Assembly: GCF_947172395.1 (NCBI RefSeq)
Contig: NC_069110.1
Span: 3,162,001 to 3,226,000, forward strand
DNA: 64,000 bases
Origin: Bicyclus anynana
Lineage: Eukaryota; Arthropoda; Insecta; Lepidoptera; Nymphalidae
Reading direction: 5' to 3'
Position numbers and translations under genes: made by a program. The notes beneath the pieces are model-generated. The model made no database searches, had not been told where the DNA came from, and was given only the letters and a program-made list of their open reading frames with translations. Numbering within the stretch: position 1 is the stretch's first letter; every line of letters begins with the position of its first letter. This document shows, one piece after another, positions 34,660 to 45,700 of the stretch.

Positions 34660-35116
34660 TAATTTACGCTTAGCTCCAATAACGCCTGACCGAAGGCTAT
34701 GATAAAGTAGCCTATAGGGTTATATGCTTGAGCACTGTAACTTGAAGCAACCAACTTATAGGCAGTACATAAAAGTATTGGTAGTAAGGCATTGTAGTTA
34801 AAGTTAGCCTAGGTTTATTTGTATTAGAAAACCAAATTATCTATGCCTTTAAAAATATATAATCTCTTTGCCCTCCATTACCTGTAAGAGCCTGTGGTCA
34901 TTGTAGATCAATATCATACCTTAATTCTACGACGTGTATAATGTGCGAACATCTTTATCAAGTATCCCAATCTCGATTGCGACACCATTGCAGGCTAAAA
35001 GCATCGCCCCTTTTTAATACCTTCAAAAAGTTACTATTAATTCGATGCGAGCTTAAAGTTTAGCTCTAATTTTAAATTTATGCCATTTTTTACATTTTTA
35101 CACATTTATATTACTA
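34660..35116. other. Unassigned DNA
   Basis: Nothing recognised. Confidence 0.5.
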
Positions 35117-35222
35117 CTAGCGGACTCACTCGCGTAGTTTACGTTCCTGTGGGAATACGGTAATAAAACATAGCTCATGTTATAACGCTGATAACGTAAC
35201 CTTCCCATTGCTGAGCGAATTT
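35117..35222 (-). mobile_element. Helitron fragment with 3' end
   Basis: CTAGCGGACTCACTCGCG after an A, then gtgggaatacggtaataaaa. The 5' half is lost. Confidence 0.6.
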
Positions 35223-35235
35223 TAATAATTACTTC

Positions 35236-35395
35236 ATAACTATCAACCCATGTTCAGCTCACTGCTGAGCTCGAGTCTCTTCTCAGAATGAGAGGGGTTA
35301 GGAAAACAGTCCACCACGCTGGCCCAATGCGGATTGGCAGACTTCACACACGAGATTTAAAAAAAATCTCAGGTATGTAGGTCTCCTGACTTCGG
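35236..35395 (-). mobile_element. SINE-A 3' half
   Basis: From tcaacccatgttcagctc to tcaggtatgtaggtctcc; 5' truncated, no tRNA-like head. Confidence 0.85.
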
Positions 35396-35431
35396 TTTTT
35401 TAATCGATATTATGATGATGATGATCTAAAG

Positions 35432-35797
35432 CAGGGTATCTCAAACTTTCGACTCGACGAACCCCTGTTAAAATTTCCAAGTGACAGCGAACCCCTTACT
35501 CAACCCCCCCCCCCCCTCCTCAAAGAAAAAAATAATTTGACTGTTGAAGGTAAGTGGAAAATAAGGTTTTTATTTAAATAAAAGGTAGCACATAAAGTAA
35601 AAAAGAAATGTCTTTGTAATATTAATGTGATGGATATGCATGTTTCTTGTCGCAAATGGATTCAATGTTAGGAGTAATTTTGGACAATTTTATCCTTAAT
35701 TCTGACTTGGTGTCAGTTACGTAAATCTTGTCGCGAACCCCCTGCCGTCGAAAGGCGAACCCCTAGGGGTTTGCGTACCCCACCTTGAGAAACCTTG
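35432..35797. mobile_element. hAT-type MITE with 8-bp target duplication
   Basis: Ends are inverted: CAGGGTATCTCAAA at the left and, in reverse, CAAGGTTTCTCAAG at the right. Flanks are atctaaag (35424-35431) and atcttaag (35798-35805), an 8-bp duplication with one mismatch, as in the hAT superfamily. Length 366 bp, no transposase frame, a run of 13 C at 35504-35516. Subterminal gaacccc words repeat near both ends, plausible transposase sites. Confidence 0.8.
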
Positions 35798-35805
35798 ATC
35801 TTAAG

Positions 35806-36264
35806 TAAGAAGTAATATCTGGCAGCAATTTATTCACTGATGACAGTGACAATGTGCATAGTACCACCTTAAAGTGGATAAACTATTCGTATATATATTA
35901 ATACACAGTATAATATGGTAATTTCATAATTGATGGGTAATTTCACACTACCCCCATACGTTAGGGCGATTAACCGCCGATTTCCATATGCCCGAATAAG
36001 ATTAATTAGAACTTAGCTTCTAGCTTACTGCTGTAGTTAGTTAGCATTTACAAGACATGGTTTGAGTATATTATCATTATCAACCTAATTTGAACGGTCC
36101 ACTACAGCGCCAGGGTATGTTACTCGCTGATAATATAGCTTTTTTTGTATTTGATACACCTACAGCTAGTACATGTTATGGACACAATGATTGAGTTAAT
36201 AAAAGAATTTAAAAATCGTATTATTGGCATAACTGTCAAAACGTATTCGTATTTTTTATAAATG
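35806..36264. other. Unassigned DNA
   Basis: Nothing recognised. Confidence 0.5.
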
Positions 36265-36375
36265 TTACTGGCTGATAATGTAGCTTTCGATCGGTGAAAG
36301 AATTTTTAAAATCGATCAAACAGTTTCGGAGTCTATTTGCTACAAACAAAACTACCCTGTTTAAGATATTATAGG
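36265..36375 (-). mobile_element. Helitron remnant
   Basis: ttcgatcggtgaaagaattt and tcgatcaaacagtttcgga match the body of the second Helitron subfamily; ends are not recognisable. Confidence 0.45.
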
Positions 36376-36390
36376 TAATATATTAGAAAA

Positions 36391-36687
36391 GCCGTGATAG
36401 CCCAGTGGATATGACCTTTGCCTCCGATTCCGGAGGGTGTGGGTTCGAATCCGGTCCGGGGCATGCACCTCCAATTTTTCATTTGTGTGCATTTTAAGAA
36501 ATTTAATATCACGTGTCTCAATCGGTGAAGGAAAAACATCGTGAGGAAACCTGCATACCAGAGAATTTTCTTGACTCTCTGCGTATGTGAAGTCTGCGTG
36601 GTGGACTATTGGCCTTACCCCCTCTCATTCTGAGAGGAGACTCGAGCTCAGCAGTGAGCCGAATATGGGTTGATGACGACGACGACG
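36391..36687 (+). mobile_element. SINE-A reference copy, 11-bp perfect target duplication
   Basis: Best-preserved member. A box tagcccagtgg at 36398-36408 and B box ggttcgaatcc at 36442-36452 form a type 2 pol III promoter. The body runs through the acgtgtctca block and agagaattttctt to gggttgatgacgacgacgac. Flanks atattagaaaa occur at 36380-36390 and 36688-36698. No coding role; it would be mobilised by a LINE with a matching tail. Confidence 0.95.
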
Positions 36688-36900
36688 ATATTAGAAAATT
36701 GGATACATAAACGATAGCGGAAAATTTAGGCGTCAATTTGTGAAATGCGACGAAATACACGGCCTTTAAGCTTTATAGAAGCAAAGTACAGGTCCGGGCG
36801 GTTGATTGTATTAAGGAGCATCCGCACCGGCGATCTGCGTACCGGTTCAAACGTACGCGAAAATCGGATGAATTACTTCAAAATACAAAATCTATTATGG

Positions 36901-37227
36901 TTTACTTTTTATTCTTTATAGCCCTTGACTACAATCTCACCTGATGGTATGTGATGATGCAATCTAAGATGGAAGCGGGCTAACTTGTTAGGAGGAGCAT
37001 GAAAATCCACACATCTTTGTTTCTACACGGCATCGTACCGGAACGCTAAATCGCTTGGCGGTACGCCTTTGCCGGTAGGGTGGTAACTAGCCACGGCCGA
37101 AGCCTCCCACCAGCCAGACCTGGACAAATTAAGAAAATCTCAATTCGCCCAGCAGGGGATCGAACCCAGGACCTCCGTCTTGTAAATCCACCGCGCATAC
37201 CACTGTATGGACGGAGGCCGTCAAATG
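36901..37227 (-). mobile_element. SINE-B copy, near full length
   Basis: Complete body and head; the A-box region is altered (ccactgtatggacgg in plus orientation, tandem damage of the gcgcca core). Confidence 0.85.
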
Positions 37228-37245
37228 GTTTATTTTAAGAAGATA

Positions 37246-37483
37246 TCGTTATCAACCCATATTCGGCTCACTGCTGAGCTTGAGTCTCCTCTCAGAATGA
37301 GAGTTCGGCCAATAGTCCACCACGCTTACCCATTGCGAATTGGCTGACTTGACACACGCAGAGAATTAAGAAAGTTCTCTGGTATGCAGGTTTCCTTACG
37401 ATGTTTACCTTCACCGTTTAAGACACGAGACCACCACCTTCCGGAATCGGAGGCAGAAGTCATATCCACTGGGCTATCACGTA
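37246..37483 (-). mobile_element. SINE-A copy lacking the B box, 10-bp target duplication
   Basis: Flanked by taagaagata at 37236-37245 and 37484-37493. Between gtttaagacacgagacc and accttccggaatcgg about 70 bp of the family, including the B box, is missing, while both element ends remain. Confidence 0.9.
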
Positions 37484-37493
37484 TAAGAAGATA

Positions 37494-38697
37494 ATTAATT
37501 GAATAATATAGCTTAAAACAAAAGCTTGTGTGTTGTTCTACTTTTTTAAAAAGACTAGCTACACCATGATTTTCATATCTGTTTTTATACGTTTTATAAT
37601 TTCTTTAAGACCAAGGGAAATATTTGCAAGCAAAATAGTAATTTTGATCAGTTAGCAATAACCATTACTGTACAAAATCACGTGACTTAAGAATTACTAA
37701 CAATAGCTAGTTCGTAAATTTAGTGTATATCCACAAAAGTTACTTTAAGTTAGTATAGTGACGTAATAAGTCAGCTGGACTCGGAGTTAGGACGTCATCA
37801 ACCAAGGCTTCATAGGCAGTGGCATGCATTCTATAGATAATAAAACATACTGCCTAAACCCCGAGGACTTATACTGAAGGAGGAATTATCAATTTTGTAT
37901 TTACAATTTGTATGTATAGCGCCTACCCTAACTAAAAACCTTTTTCACGCCACTGCACATAACCATGGTTACCCTATGTACAGTAGCTGGGCCCTGGTTT
38001 GATCCTCGCCCGGTACTATCGTAGTCTTTTCCGACCAGTTGGAAGGGAATGGGAATAATGGTAAACATTCTTAAAAAAAAAAAACTACATCAATGAGGTA
38101 TGAGAGCTCATGTACATAATAGAATTTCATTCGGTAAGGTTATTAACGTAATAAGGGTTAGGTTATTTAAAATCCCTCTTCCAAACCGGCGCCATGCTTC
38201 GCAAAAACCACCACACATCGCATACTCCTAGCTTATTAGTATGCAACAATTTCAATTTACATCGAGAAAGTGGTGAGTTAACAAATCGACTTTTCGTATG
38301 TACGATACGAATTCACGATCCATGTTTTTTATGAACAATGTTATAGTAAATTGCTGGGGAAGGAAACACCTACGAACATGCAGTAATCGCAAGTAATTCT
38401 CGTAGAACGAACCTTTCCCCGTCGGAGGGTTTGCTCGAGGGCAGGTAGGGTTGTCGCTTCAATAGTTTATCAAAACTGTGAATACTTACACACAAGATCA
38501 ATTCAGAGCGCAGAAGCATCGCCTCATGGGGTCGCTCAGAAGAGATAAGCGGAATGCCTCTATACGGGCGTTTCCTCTGAGAAGTTAATGGACTGGTTGT
38601 TCATATTTTGACAGGTGAATTAAATCCAACTCCAACTGCGCATTGATACTGATATTTTGTAAAGAGAAACAAATTATTTAAATAGTAATAAATAGTA
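37494..38697. other. Unassigned DNA
   Basis: No repeat or gene recognised. Confidence 0.45.
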
Positions 38698-38755
38698 GTT
38701 TGACCCAGGATTCAAACCTGTATCTATAGCTGAGAAGGTTAACCATTGTACTAAC
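38698..38755 (-). repeat. tRNA-like SINE head remnant
   Basis: Minus strand: ctcgttagtacaatggtt (A-box-like) then caggtttgaatcctgggtc (B box). No anticodon stem-loop of a functional tRNA is convincing. Confidence 0.4.
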
Positions 38756-40071
38756 GAGATAGTTACTTGTACATAAAAACAATAACAAAGATGTTTACAC
38801 AATCCTTTTAAATAATCAATGTGAAAAAAAATCCTAAAAGCATTACCTTATCTTGCCGTTCAGATTAACTGAGTTATATTTTGAATATTAGATGTTATCT
38901 GCCTCGTTACAAATGTAGCCTTTATAATTTCGCATGTAATTAACTTGTAGTTGTATAATTCGGCATGTTACACATAAATTGTAATAAAAATGTAGTGGGC
39001 TTATCGTTAACTAACTTTATTTATTAGCCTAAGGCTTCCGACAAACGTAGACGCTTTCAATTACTGGTATAAGATAGCGTGGTCGTGATTGCAAGTTTGT
39101 TTATGATAAACCATTTATAGAAATTTATATTTCTTATTAGAGTAATATTCTGTATTCACGTTCAAATAAAGTAAAAGATTTCAGTGGGTTGGATGATTTC
39201 CGCGGGCGGTGTTTATGAATAGGTTTTCTTATGTACCTTTTTTTTAATTTTCTGAATCGTTGTACAGTTAATGCTTTATTATGCTGTCGAATATGTTTAT
39301 AATGCTTATAGGTAAGCATTATTATACTGTTATATTATTTTGCCCAAAACATCAACTGTAAGTTTTCGTGTGCATGTACCTAATGTATAAGTATTACAAA
39401 TATAACATAAATAATTAATCTGAGTATCTGTCTGTAGTATTGTTACCATAAAATAAGTGAACATAATAAATGGAGACCTTTAGGTCATGAAGCTCGTAGA
39501 TAGAAACAACAAAATGAGCAAAAAAGTTTTAACTCGTAATATAATGTTTAAATATCAATCAGCTATATTATATTCGTAAGGAAATAAAATAAGTTTGCTG
39601 CATTAGAAATAGGTAAACTTTGCGTCATGATTTCGTCTTAGATAAAGCATTGTATTGTTTTATATTGATTAGGTGTAATGTAATATACATTTGTGTCAAT
39701 AAGTGTCTATGTCTGTAAAACGCCTAACCAGACAATGTGTAAAGGGGAAAGTTGAAATAAGGTATTTTATTTATTAGCATCAACATTAATATAAACACTC
39801 CCACATGAGTGTTTATATTAATTATTATCATTTGCCAAGAAAACAAAACTGGACATCTTTTATATACCTTTTTTACACGTAGTAAGTTAGAAAAACATTA
39901 TTGTTGTCGACCTAAAGTCCGAATATTAGTAGTAAATGAAAGTATAAAAATGTATCCCAAGTTTTATGTGAGTTAAAAAGCGAGAAACACTTTTTTGAGT
40001 GATAGTGATTTTAAGATTTAATTAACAAAATGGGCTTATTGCTGTGTCCGTTTAACTGTGGCATAGGTAGC
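38756..40071. other. Unassigned AT-rich DNA with one perfect hairpin
   Basis: Only notable object: 39785-39799 and 39808-39822 are perfect 15-bp inverted copies around an 8-nt loop. Confidence 0.5.
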
Positions 40072-40335
40072 GTGGCATAGCTCAACGGGTCACAAAGCTG
40101 AAGTGGCAACGGGCGGGATACATAGTTCCAAGAGCTGATGGACGTTGGGATCCCAAGATACTTGAATGGCGACCCCGCACTAGAAAGTGCAGTGTTGGCC
40201 GACCCCCCACCAGGTGGACTGACGACATCAAGCAAATCGCAGGGATTCGCTGGATGCAGGAGGCAATGCTTCGTGATGTTTGGAAGTCACTACAAAAAGC
40301 CTGCAGTGGACGTCCATCGGCTGATATGATGATAG
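40072..40335 (+). pseudogene. RTE-like LINE C-terminus, frame open
   Basis: Open for about 85 codons: KLKWQRAGYIVPRADGRW, then LEWRPRTRK, then GRPPTRWTDDIKQIAGIRW and DVWKSLQKA, the ordered blocks that follow the RT in RTE-like LINEs. Read from the sequence in one frame, but with no RT or endonuclease upstream, so only a 5'-truncated insertion tail. The 3' end carries atgatgata, the trinucleotide tail of the family. Confidence 0.8.
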
Positions 40336-40904
40336 GTGTTAAGCCTTATGTGCCTGTAATTTAACCGGCAACCATACCCTTAAGACCGAAACAGGCTACG
40401 CGTACTGACAAGTTCTACAACTAAAATAAAAGTACTACTAAAGTGAATGTCGATTTAGTTCAAACGGGGGCTGGTGGCAACCCTCTATGGGGGTATAAAG
40501 GCGGCTATCGCATACTTGATGTTATCATAATGATTATTAACATGTGAAACTCGGTGCCTGGTACCGGCGCGCGCCCCAGATATGTTTGACATAAGTCAGT
40601 TATTTTAATACAAGCAATTAGAGGTTTCGCGCTCTATCGCAAAGTTTTCGATTAGCCTGTGGTTGTCTTTAAGTGGATTTTAAATTGCCCGCGAATCGAT
40701 CGGCGCGCGTTTCACGAAAACCGTCTGTATTTTCGTGGAAACAGTTTAGAGTGAATGCGAAAATTGCTTGTATTTTAAACGGTTGTTGTGATCGTTTAAA
40801 GATGATTTTGTTCGTTTCGATGTAATGTGATACAAATAATATAGCTTAACTTTCCGGGTTCTAACTACAAATACGTGGATCCGTGAGTGAACCAAAAGTG
40901 TTGA
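40336..40904. other. Unassigned; GC-richer 40550-40830
   Basis: CpG-rich words (ggtaccggcgcgcgcccc, gatcggcgcgcgtttcacg) without repeat match or coding sense; candidate conserved non-coding DNA. Confidence 0.3.
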
Positions 40905-41035
40905 CGCTTACGAGTAGCAAAGCTGAAGTGCAATGGGTGGGGCAGACAGTTCAAAGACGTTCCGAGGTATTATATCGACACCGCACCAGGCAGCGCAGTA
41001 TTGGTCGACCCTTTTACTAGATTGACAACATAAAA
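40905..41035 (+). pseudogene. RTE-like LINE fragment, strongly decayed
   Basis: caaagctgaagtgcaatggg, cagcgcagtattggtcgacc and a later gacaacataaaacgg align with the 40.1-kb copy, with frame damage throughout. Confidence 0.55.
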
Positions 41036-41243
41036 CGGAAACTCGTCAAATCTCGTAATAGAATACGGATTTATTGAAACTTTGATTGGAAATAATGATG
41101 AATTAGTAAAATATATGAAGAACATTTTAATAAGCAGGTAACTATAATTCTTCGGCAAAAGAAAGAACACACTCTCACACACCTTCTACTCGTAATATTC
41201 ACACAAAATTCTTCACAGAAAATTCTTACGTCTTCTTTTTAAC

Positions 41244-41503
41244 GGTCTCCGTGGAGCAGTGGTGTGTGCAGTGGATTTACAAGACAGAGGTCCTGGGTTT
41301 GATCCCCGGCTGGGCCAAGTGAGGTTTTCTTATTTGGTCCAGATCTGGCTGGTTACCACGTAGCCGTTATGTCCATGTACCACGTTCCGGTACAATGTAG
41401 TGTAGAAATCGAAAGGGGTTTTCATCCTACTCCTACCAAGTTAGGATACCATCATCACTTCACAGTCAAATGCTAACTTTTAAAGAATAAATAAAAAAAA
41501 AAA
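41244..41503 (+). mobile_element. SINE-B copy
   Basis: Head aacggtctccgtgg, A box tggagcagtgg, B box ggtttgatccc, tail aaagaataaataaaaaaa. Part of the mid-body is deleted (about 50 bp). Confidence 0.85.
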
Positions 41504-42199
41504 TTTTTTGAAGGTAGATCTAGTTTTATTTCCGCAATAGATCAAAAGTTCAAGCGCTACGGAGGAACATACTCACACACATACATATTGAGTGATAGAA
41601 CAACAATCCTTCTACGTTGAAAATGTAAAAGAAAAGTGCAATACAACGCGTTACTAAATGTAACGCTTGTTGGAAAACGAGCTTAAATTTTAACAATTTA
41701 TTAAATTTCAAGTTTCAAGGCACCCCCGCTAACGGTGTCGGAGAGTTTTAATAGCCAGACAAAATTTGCCTGAGCTTCGTAACTTGATTTCGTTTATTAT
41801 AAAATGTAATATGACTACGCGCTGTTATAGGGTTCCGTACATACATTACACACAGTACTGATGATAATTTTATACTATATATTGGTTACGACCATTAGCC
41901 TCTTAATACATAATAAAGGAACGCACAATCATGTAGAAAATTTTACTTAAAAACTAGCCAATTTTGCTTTGACTGTTGTAGAATTATTAGTAAAGAAAAT
42001 TATACCTAAAGGTAACAAACATAAAAAATAACATACGCTTTTATTAAAGTTGGTTAATAATGTTTTACTTAGGCTAGGTACTATACCTACAAATTGTACG
42101 AAAAGGAAAATTCCGTCACCAATCATAGTGGGTAGTGTATTTTTGCATATATGAAGTGCAAAGCATACATTATACAGTTACAACTAGGCACTGTCCTAA
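41504..42199. other. Unassigned DNA
   Basis: Nothing recognised. Confidence 0.5.
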
Positions 42200-42366
42200 A
42201 TAAAAACCGATAGACCGATAGATAATATTGGATAGTTCTAGTTTCGTTATCGATGAGCCTTCTAGCTTGGTGATCCACGGAATCCAAAGCATCGAGCTGG
42301 TATTTGGTGTATCCAACCCATAAATGGAGGCGGTGCTCCGCGCGCAAAAGAAACTGACATGGGCGT
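42200..42366 (-). pseudogene. LINE ORF fragment
   Basis: Minus strand reads HLWVGYTKYQLDALDSVDHQ and ARRLIDNE, the conserved H-x-W...YQLxxLDxxxxxARRL block downstream of the RT in several lepidopteran LINEs. Truncated on its 5' side by MITE-3. Confidence 0.65.
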
Positions 42367-42522
42367 GTAGCCATATGGCACGTCTATTCGCATGTATGTA
42401 TAATGACAGGTTCGATGGATATCTTGATCAGGAGACCTGTCGATAAAGAATGTAACCCATACATTTTTAATTTATGAAGCGTTTGCGATTGAAGAAAGAA
42501 AATCGACGTACCACATGGCTAC
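42367..42522. mobile_element. MITE-3, 22-bp terminal inverted repeats
   Basis: Left end gtagccatatggcacgtc... (42367-42388) and right end in reverse gtagccatgtggtacgtc... (42501-42522) agree at about 19 of 22 positions. Non-coding, 156 bp. Target duplication not identified. Confidence 0.65.
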
Positions 42523-42617
42523 TGGCCATACAGAGTAAGAATCTGTTTCGGAGTGCAGTAACGTTTCACTTTGTAGCTTGTTTGAAAAAGTTTTTTTTCA
42601 TTTCTTTTATTACCCCT

Positions 42618-42825
42618 TGTAGCACGACATCGTATCGGAACGCTAAGTCACTTGGCGGTACGTCTTTGCCGGTAGGGCTTTTGCAACTAGCCCTAAACCC
42701 CTCCCTCCCCAACTCCCTCCCACCAACCAAGGACCAATTAAGTAAACCTCAATCAGCCCAGCCGGTGATCGAACTCAGTACCTCCGTCTTATAAGTCCAC
42801 CGTGCACACCAGTAGGCCGTCAAAA
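42618..42825 (-). mobile_element. SINE-B copy, tail-side truncated
   Basis: From the ccggtacgat-type block to the head (gacggcctac); the A box is largely lost (a gap between caccag and taggccg). Confidence 0.8.
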
Positions 42826-43394
42826 TCCTTACTTCAAAAGCTTGGCATCCTTAATAATGGATTTTTACCAGTCGCTGTTTACAAGTGAGCTGGAAAAGAC
42901 TTATTTTAAATGAACGTGCCTTCGTTTTGGTAGCTTAAATGTGGCATCATTGGCGTCTACCCGATCGAACACCTTACGTAAAATCAAGATATTATAGACA
43001 GAGAGATAGAGACGAATCTAAAACTCGAACCGACAAGTTAACGAAACATGGTCACAGTTACCGCGCACATAGCCTTCACGTTTCACAAAGATAATGTATA
43101 CTCATAGCAACCCTACCGGCATGCGAACGCACCCTTCGCCTGAATATATTCACACATTTTTCGCCTCACTAAAAGGCACTACTTCAGCGTACCGGTAAAT
43201 CATGTCCTTTGGGAGTGCGAACTCTCAGCGTCAAACGCTAGACAACACACTTTGTTACGATGGTGTTTAATATTTTGTAAGTATGAATTTGTGAATGTTC
43301 TTTCATCTCACTTGTTCAGCGATAGCTATATTATATAAAACAAATGGACTTGCTCATTTAATACAATCCTTGTCAGTCACATTCCTATTCCTAT
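42826..43394. other. Unassigned DNA
   Basis: Nothing recognised. Confidence 0.5.
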
Positions 43395-43480
43395 AACGGC
43401 ACAACTATGGAGTTTGGTTACGAATCCCGATTCGTAATCCGAAGCCACTATATGCTAACTATACCATTGGACCAAAGTGG
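43395..43480 (-). repeat. tRNA-like SINE head remnant
   Basis: Minus strand ttggtccaatggtatagtta resembles a tRNA 5' half; the B-box position is degenerate (ggattcgtaaccaaac). Confidence 0.3.
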
Positions 43481-43529
43481 CAGTAAGTCAGTAATGAGTA
43501 AGTATGATCAATATCCATAGGTCATCCAT

Positions 43530-43640
43530 CAATATCATATGAGCCGGACGTCCACTGCAGGACATAGGCATTTTGTGTGGACTTTCATACATCGTGTACT
43601 GAGTCACCTGCATCCTTGCGACTCGCTTGATGTTGACTTT
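43530..43640 (-). mobile_element. RTE-like LINE 3' tail
   Basis: ccggacgtccactgcaggac, ggcattttgtgtggac and gccacctgcatccttgcgact-type words in the order of the 53.8-kb copy. Confidence 0.65.
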
Positions 43641-44264
43641 CCCGTCGCTTTTCCTGACAGCAACGCCACCTACTGAGTTCAATTTTGTTTTTAAAACATC
43701 CTAGAATAACTCTCACCCGAATTTTTCAAAAGAGGACCTATTAGGTCCTATAGAACCTATAGAAGGATTTTAGACAGGTTCACTGGAAAAAGCGATCGAT
43801 CCCTTTAATCTAAAAAACTATCAAATTGCCTTAGGTTACATGGGGAAAAAATGTACCGATATCGAGATAAACAACTTTGCATATTAGAACCGATACAAAT
43901 CAACAAATATACTGAGCTGATTCGATCCTTATACAATATTTCTATTACTAATTTGATACTACCACTCGAAACACCTACAAATTCAAATTGATATCGAAAA
44001 GTAAGAAATTAGCTATTTTCACAGTTAATACCTACACGCCTGTTATTCCATTGACCCTGTAAGATATAATAAATTCATATAGAGAAATACATATAGTGTC
44101 ATTGTAACTATTGTAGGTACGTAGTAGAATACGGAATAGTCTTCGATTACGATAGCACAATCTCCGGATAGCATTTGTGGTTTCCGTGTTGTTCTGCAAT
44201 CTGCATTCTAAGGATAAACAAGACACTTCACATGAGAATTCACGATTGACCTTTCCATGTAGTC
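43641..44264. other. Unassigned DNA
   Basis: Nothing recognised. Confidence 0.5.
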
Positions 44265-44373
44265 CCAACGACAGGCCAATCGATATTTCTGATTGAATGA
44301 CAGTCTGTGACAGTTAGACATACCTCTTTTTTATGCAATATAGGCTTACGCTTGACAACAATTGATATTGTGA

Positions 44374-44585
44374 ACCGGGATAGCTCAGTGGATATGACCT
44401 CTGCTTCCGATTCCGGAGGGCGTAGGTTAAAATCCGGTCTGAGGCATGCACCTCCAACTTTTCAGTTATGTGCATTTTTAGAAATTAAATATCATATGTC
44501 CCAAACGTTGAAGGAAAAACATCGCGAGGAAACCTGCACACCAGAGAATTTTCTTAATTCTCTCCTCATTGGGCCAATGTGGTGT
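44374..44585 (+). mobile_element. SINE-A copy inside the palindrome
   Basis: Head gaaccgggatagctcagtgg with A box intact, B box ruined (aggttaaaatcc); body to attgggccaatgtggtg, with a small deletion after ttaattctct. Confidence 0.85.
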
Positions 44586-44589
44586 GTAA

Positions 44590-44668
44590 ATGCCTCAGAC
44601 TGGATTCGAATCCACACCCTTCAGATTCGGAGGCAGAGGTCATATCCACAGAGCTATCCCGGTCCACA
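44590..44668 (-). mobile_element. Inverted second SINE-A head
   Basis: Reverse of a SINE-A head with B box ggattcgaatcc intact and A box tagctctgtgg; it faces the first head across the palindrome centre. Confidence 0.85.
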
Positions 44669-44772
44669 ATATCAATTGTAGTCAAGCGTAAGCCTATATC
44701 GCATAAAAAAGAGGTGTGTCTAACTGTCACAGTCTGTCATTCAATCAGAAATATCGATTGGCCTGTCGTTGG

Positions 44773-45194
44773 CATACTTACCTATAGTAAATAGAGTGAA
44801 AAAATCATCAGCCTTTTTAAAATGAAGCATGTCTATCTGTAGCAGACTCCAGTCCATGAATGTAATCTAGACACAACTCACTCCGCAAATACTCAATCCT
44901 CAAATACGCTTACCCGTCTTACGAATACAATTTACTCAAATCAGTATTCAAAGTCGACCACACGGCACAGATGGGTGTCCGTATTCAGTTAACCGTCACT
45001 TCATCCCGTGTGAATGTCTCCAAGGGCTTGTCTTAGGGGTCCTTTAGATCAGAACAGAGCCATGCTGTAGTGTCAGGTATTTCTATATGACTATACGTAT
45101 TGTCGCCATGTTTGTAACGGATTGAATCTAACATTTTTTTGTTTTTATGAATACATATAAGACCGCGATGTATTATCGTGTATACTCTGTACGC
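44773..45194. other. Unassigned DNA
   Basis: Nothing recognised. Confidence 0.5.
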
Positions 45195-45237
45195 TTACTT
45201 TTGGGCTAGTACTGTATGTATTGTTTAAGTATATTTA
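45195..45237 (+). mobile_element. SINE-D tail fragment
   Basis: cttacttttgggctagtact and tgtattgtttaagtata match the 3' region of the SINE-D at 47.6-47.9 kb in opposite orientation. Confidence 0.5.
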
Positions 45238-45430
45238 TCTATACTATTAATATTATAAATGCGAAAGTAAGTCTGTCTGTCTGTTACCTTTTCTCGGCTA
45301 AAAGGCAGAACCGATCAAGATAAATTATGGTTTAATGGTAAATGGGATCTTGAAGCAAAACGTAGGGGTACTTTTTGACCCTAAAATAAAAATAGAAGGG
45401 GGTGAAATAGGGGAAAGTTTAGATGGAAAG
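45238..45430 (+). mobile_element. Helitron 5' part
   Basis: TCTATACTATTAATATTATA after A45237, then gcgaaagtaagtctgtctgt. Body extends to about 45430; no CTAG end found. Confidence 0.6.
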
Positions 45431-45639
45431 TCCTTCAATGTTTCATGTAATGTTATTAATTTGTTAAAGTTTCGTGAAATAAAATGATCGTTAAAAACTA
45501 TCGAGTATCTTATTTCACAGGGAAATTCTGCGTGTTAGATCTACATCCACTGTACTATTATATAGTACAACAGTTCTTATTTTAATTATTTAATTTCGTT
45601 TCATTAAGCATATAAATATAATTTAATGCATAGTTTAAT

Positions 45640-45700
45640 CCATTTTCGACTCATTGTTGAACACTAGTCTCCTCTCCGGATGAATGAGGTAATCCGAAGC
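45640..45700 (-). mobile_element. SINE-A 3' fragment, decayed
   Basis: cgactcattgttgaacacta and gtctcctctccgga match the 3' extremity in reverse. Confidence 0.45.

Larger units (their letters stand above)
44265..44772. repeat. Long palindrome, 183-bp arms around a SINE-A body
   Basis: 44265-44447 and 44590-44772 are inverted copies with no net length difference and about 16 mismatches by eye (roughly 91% identity). The outer about 108 bp of each arm is non-SINE and differs at about 5 positions; the inner about 71 bp is the SINE-A head, with about 11 differences. The 142-bp centre is the SINE-A body. Frames across it are by-products. Confidence 0.9.

Noticed and set aside
44307..44794. 124- and 71-codon plus-strand frames
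   Set aside because: They lie across the SINE-based palindrome; similar frames recur in other SINE-A copies because the tRNA-like head lacks stops.
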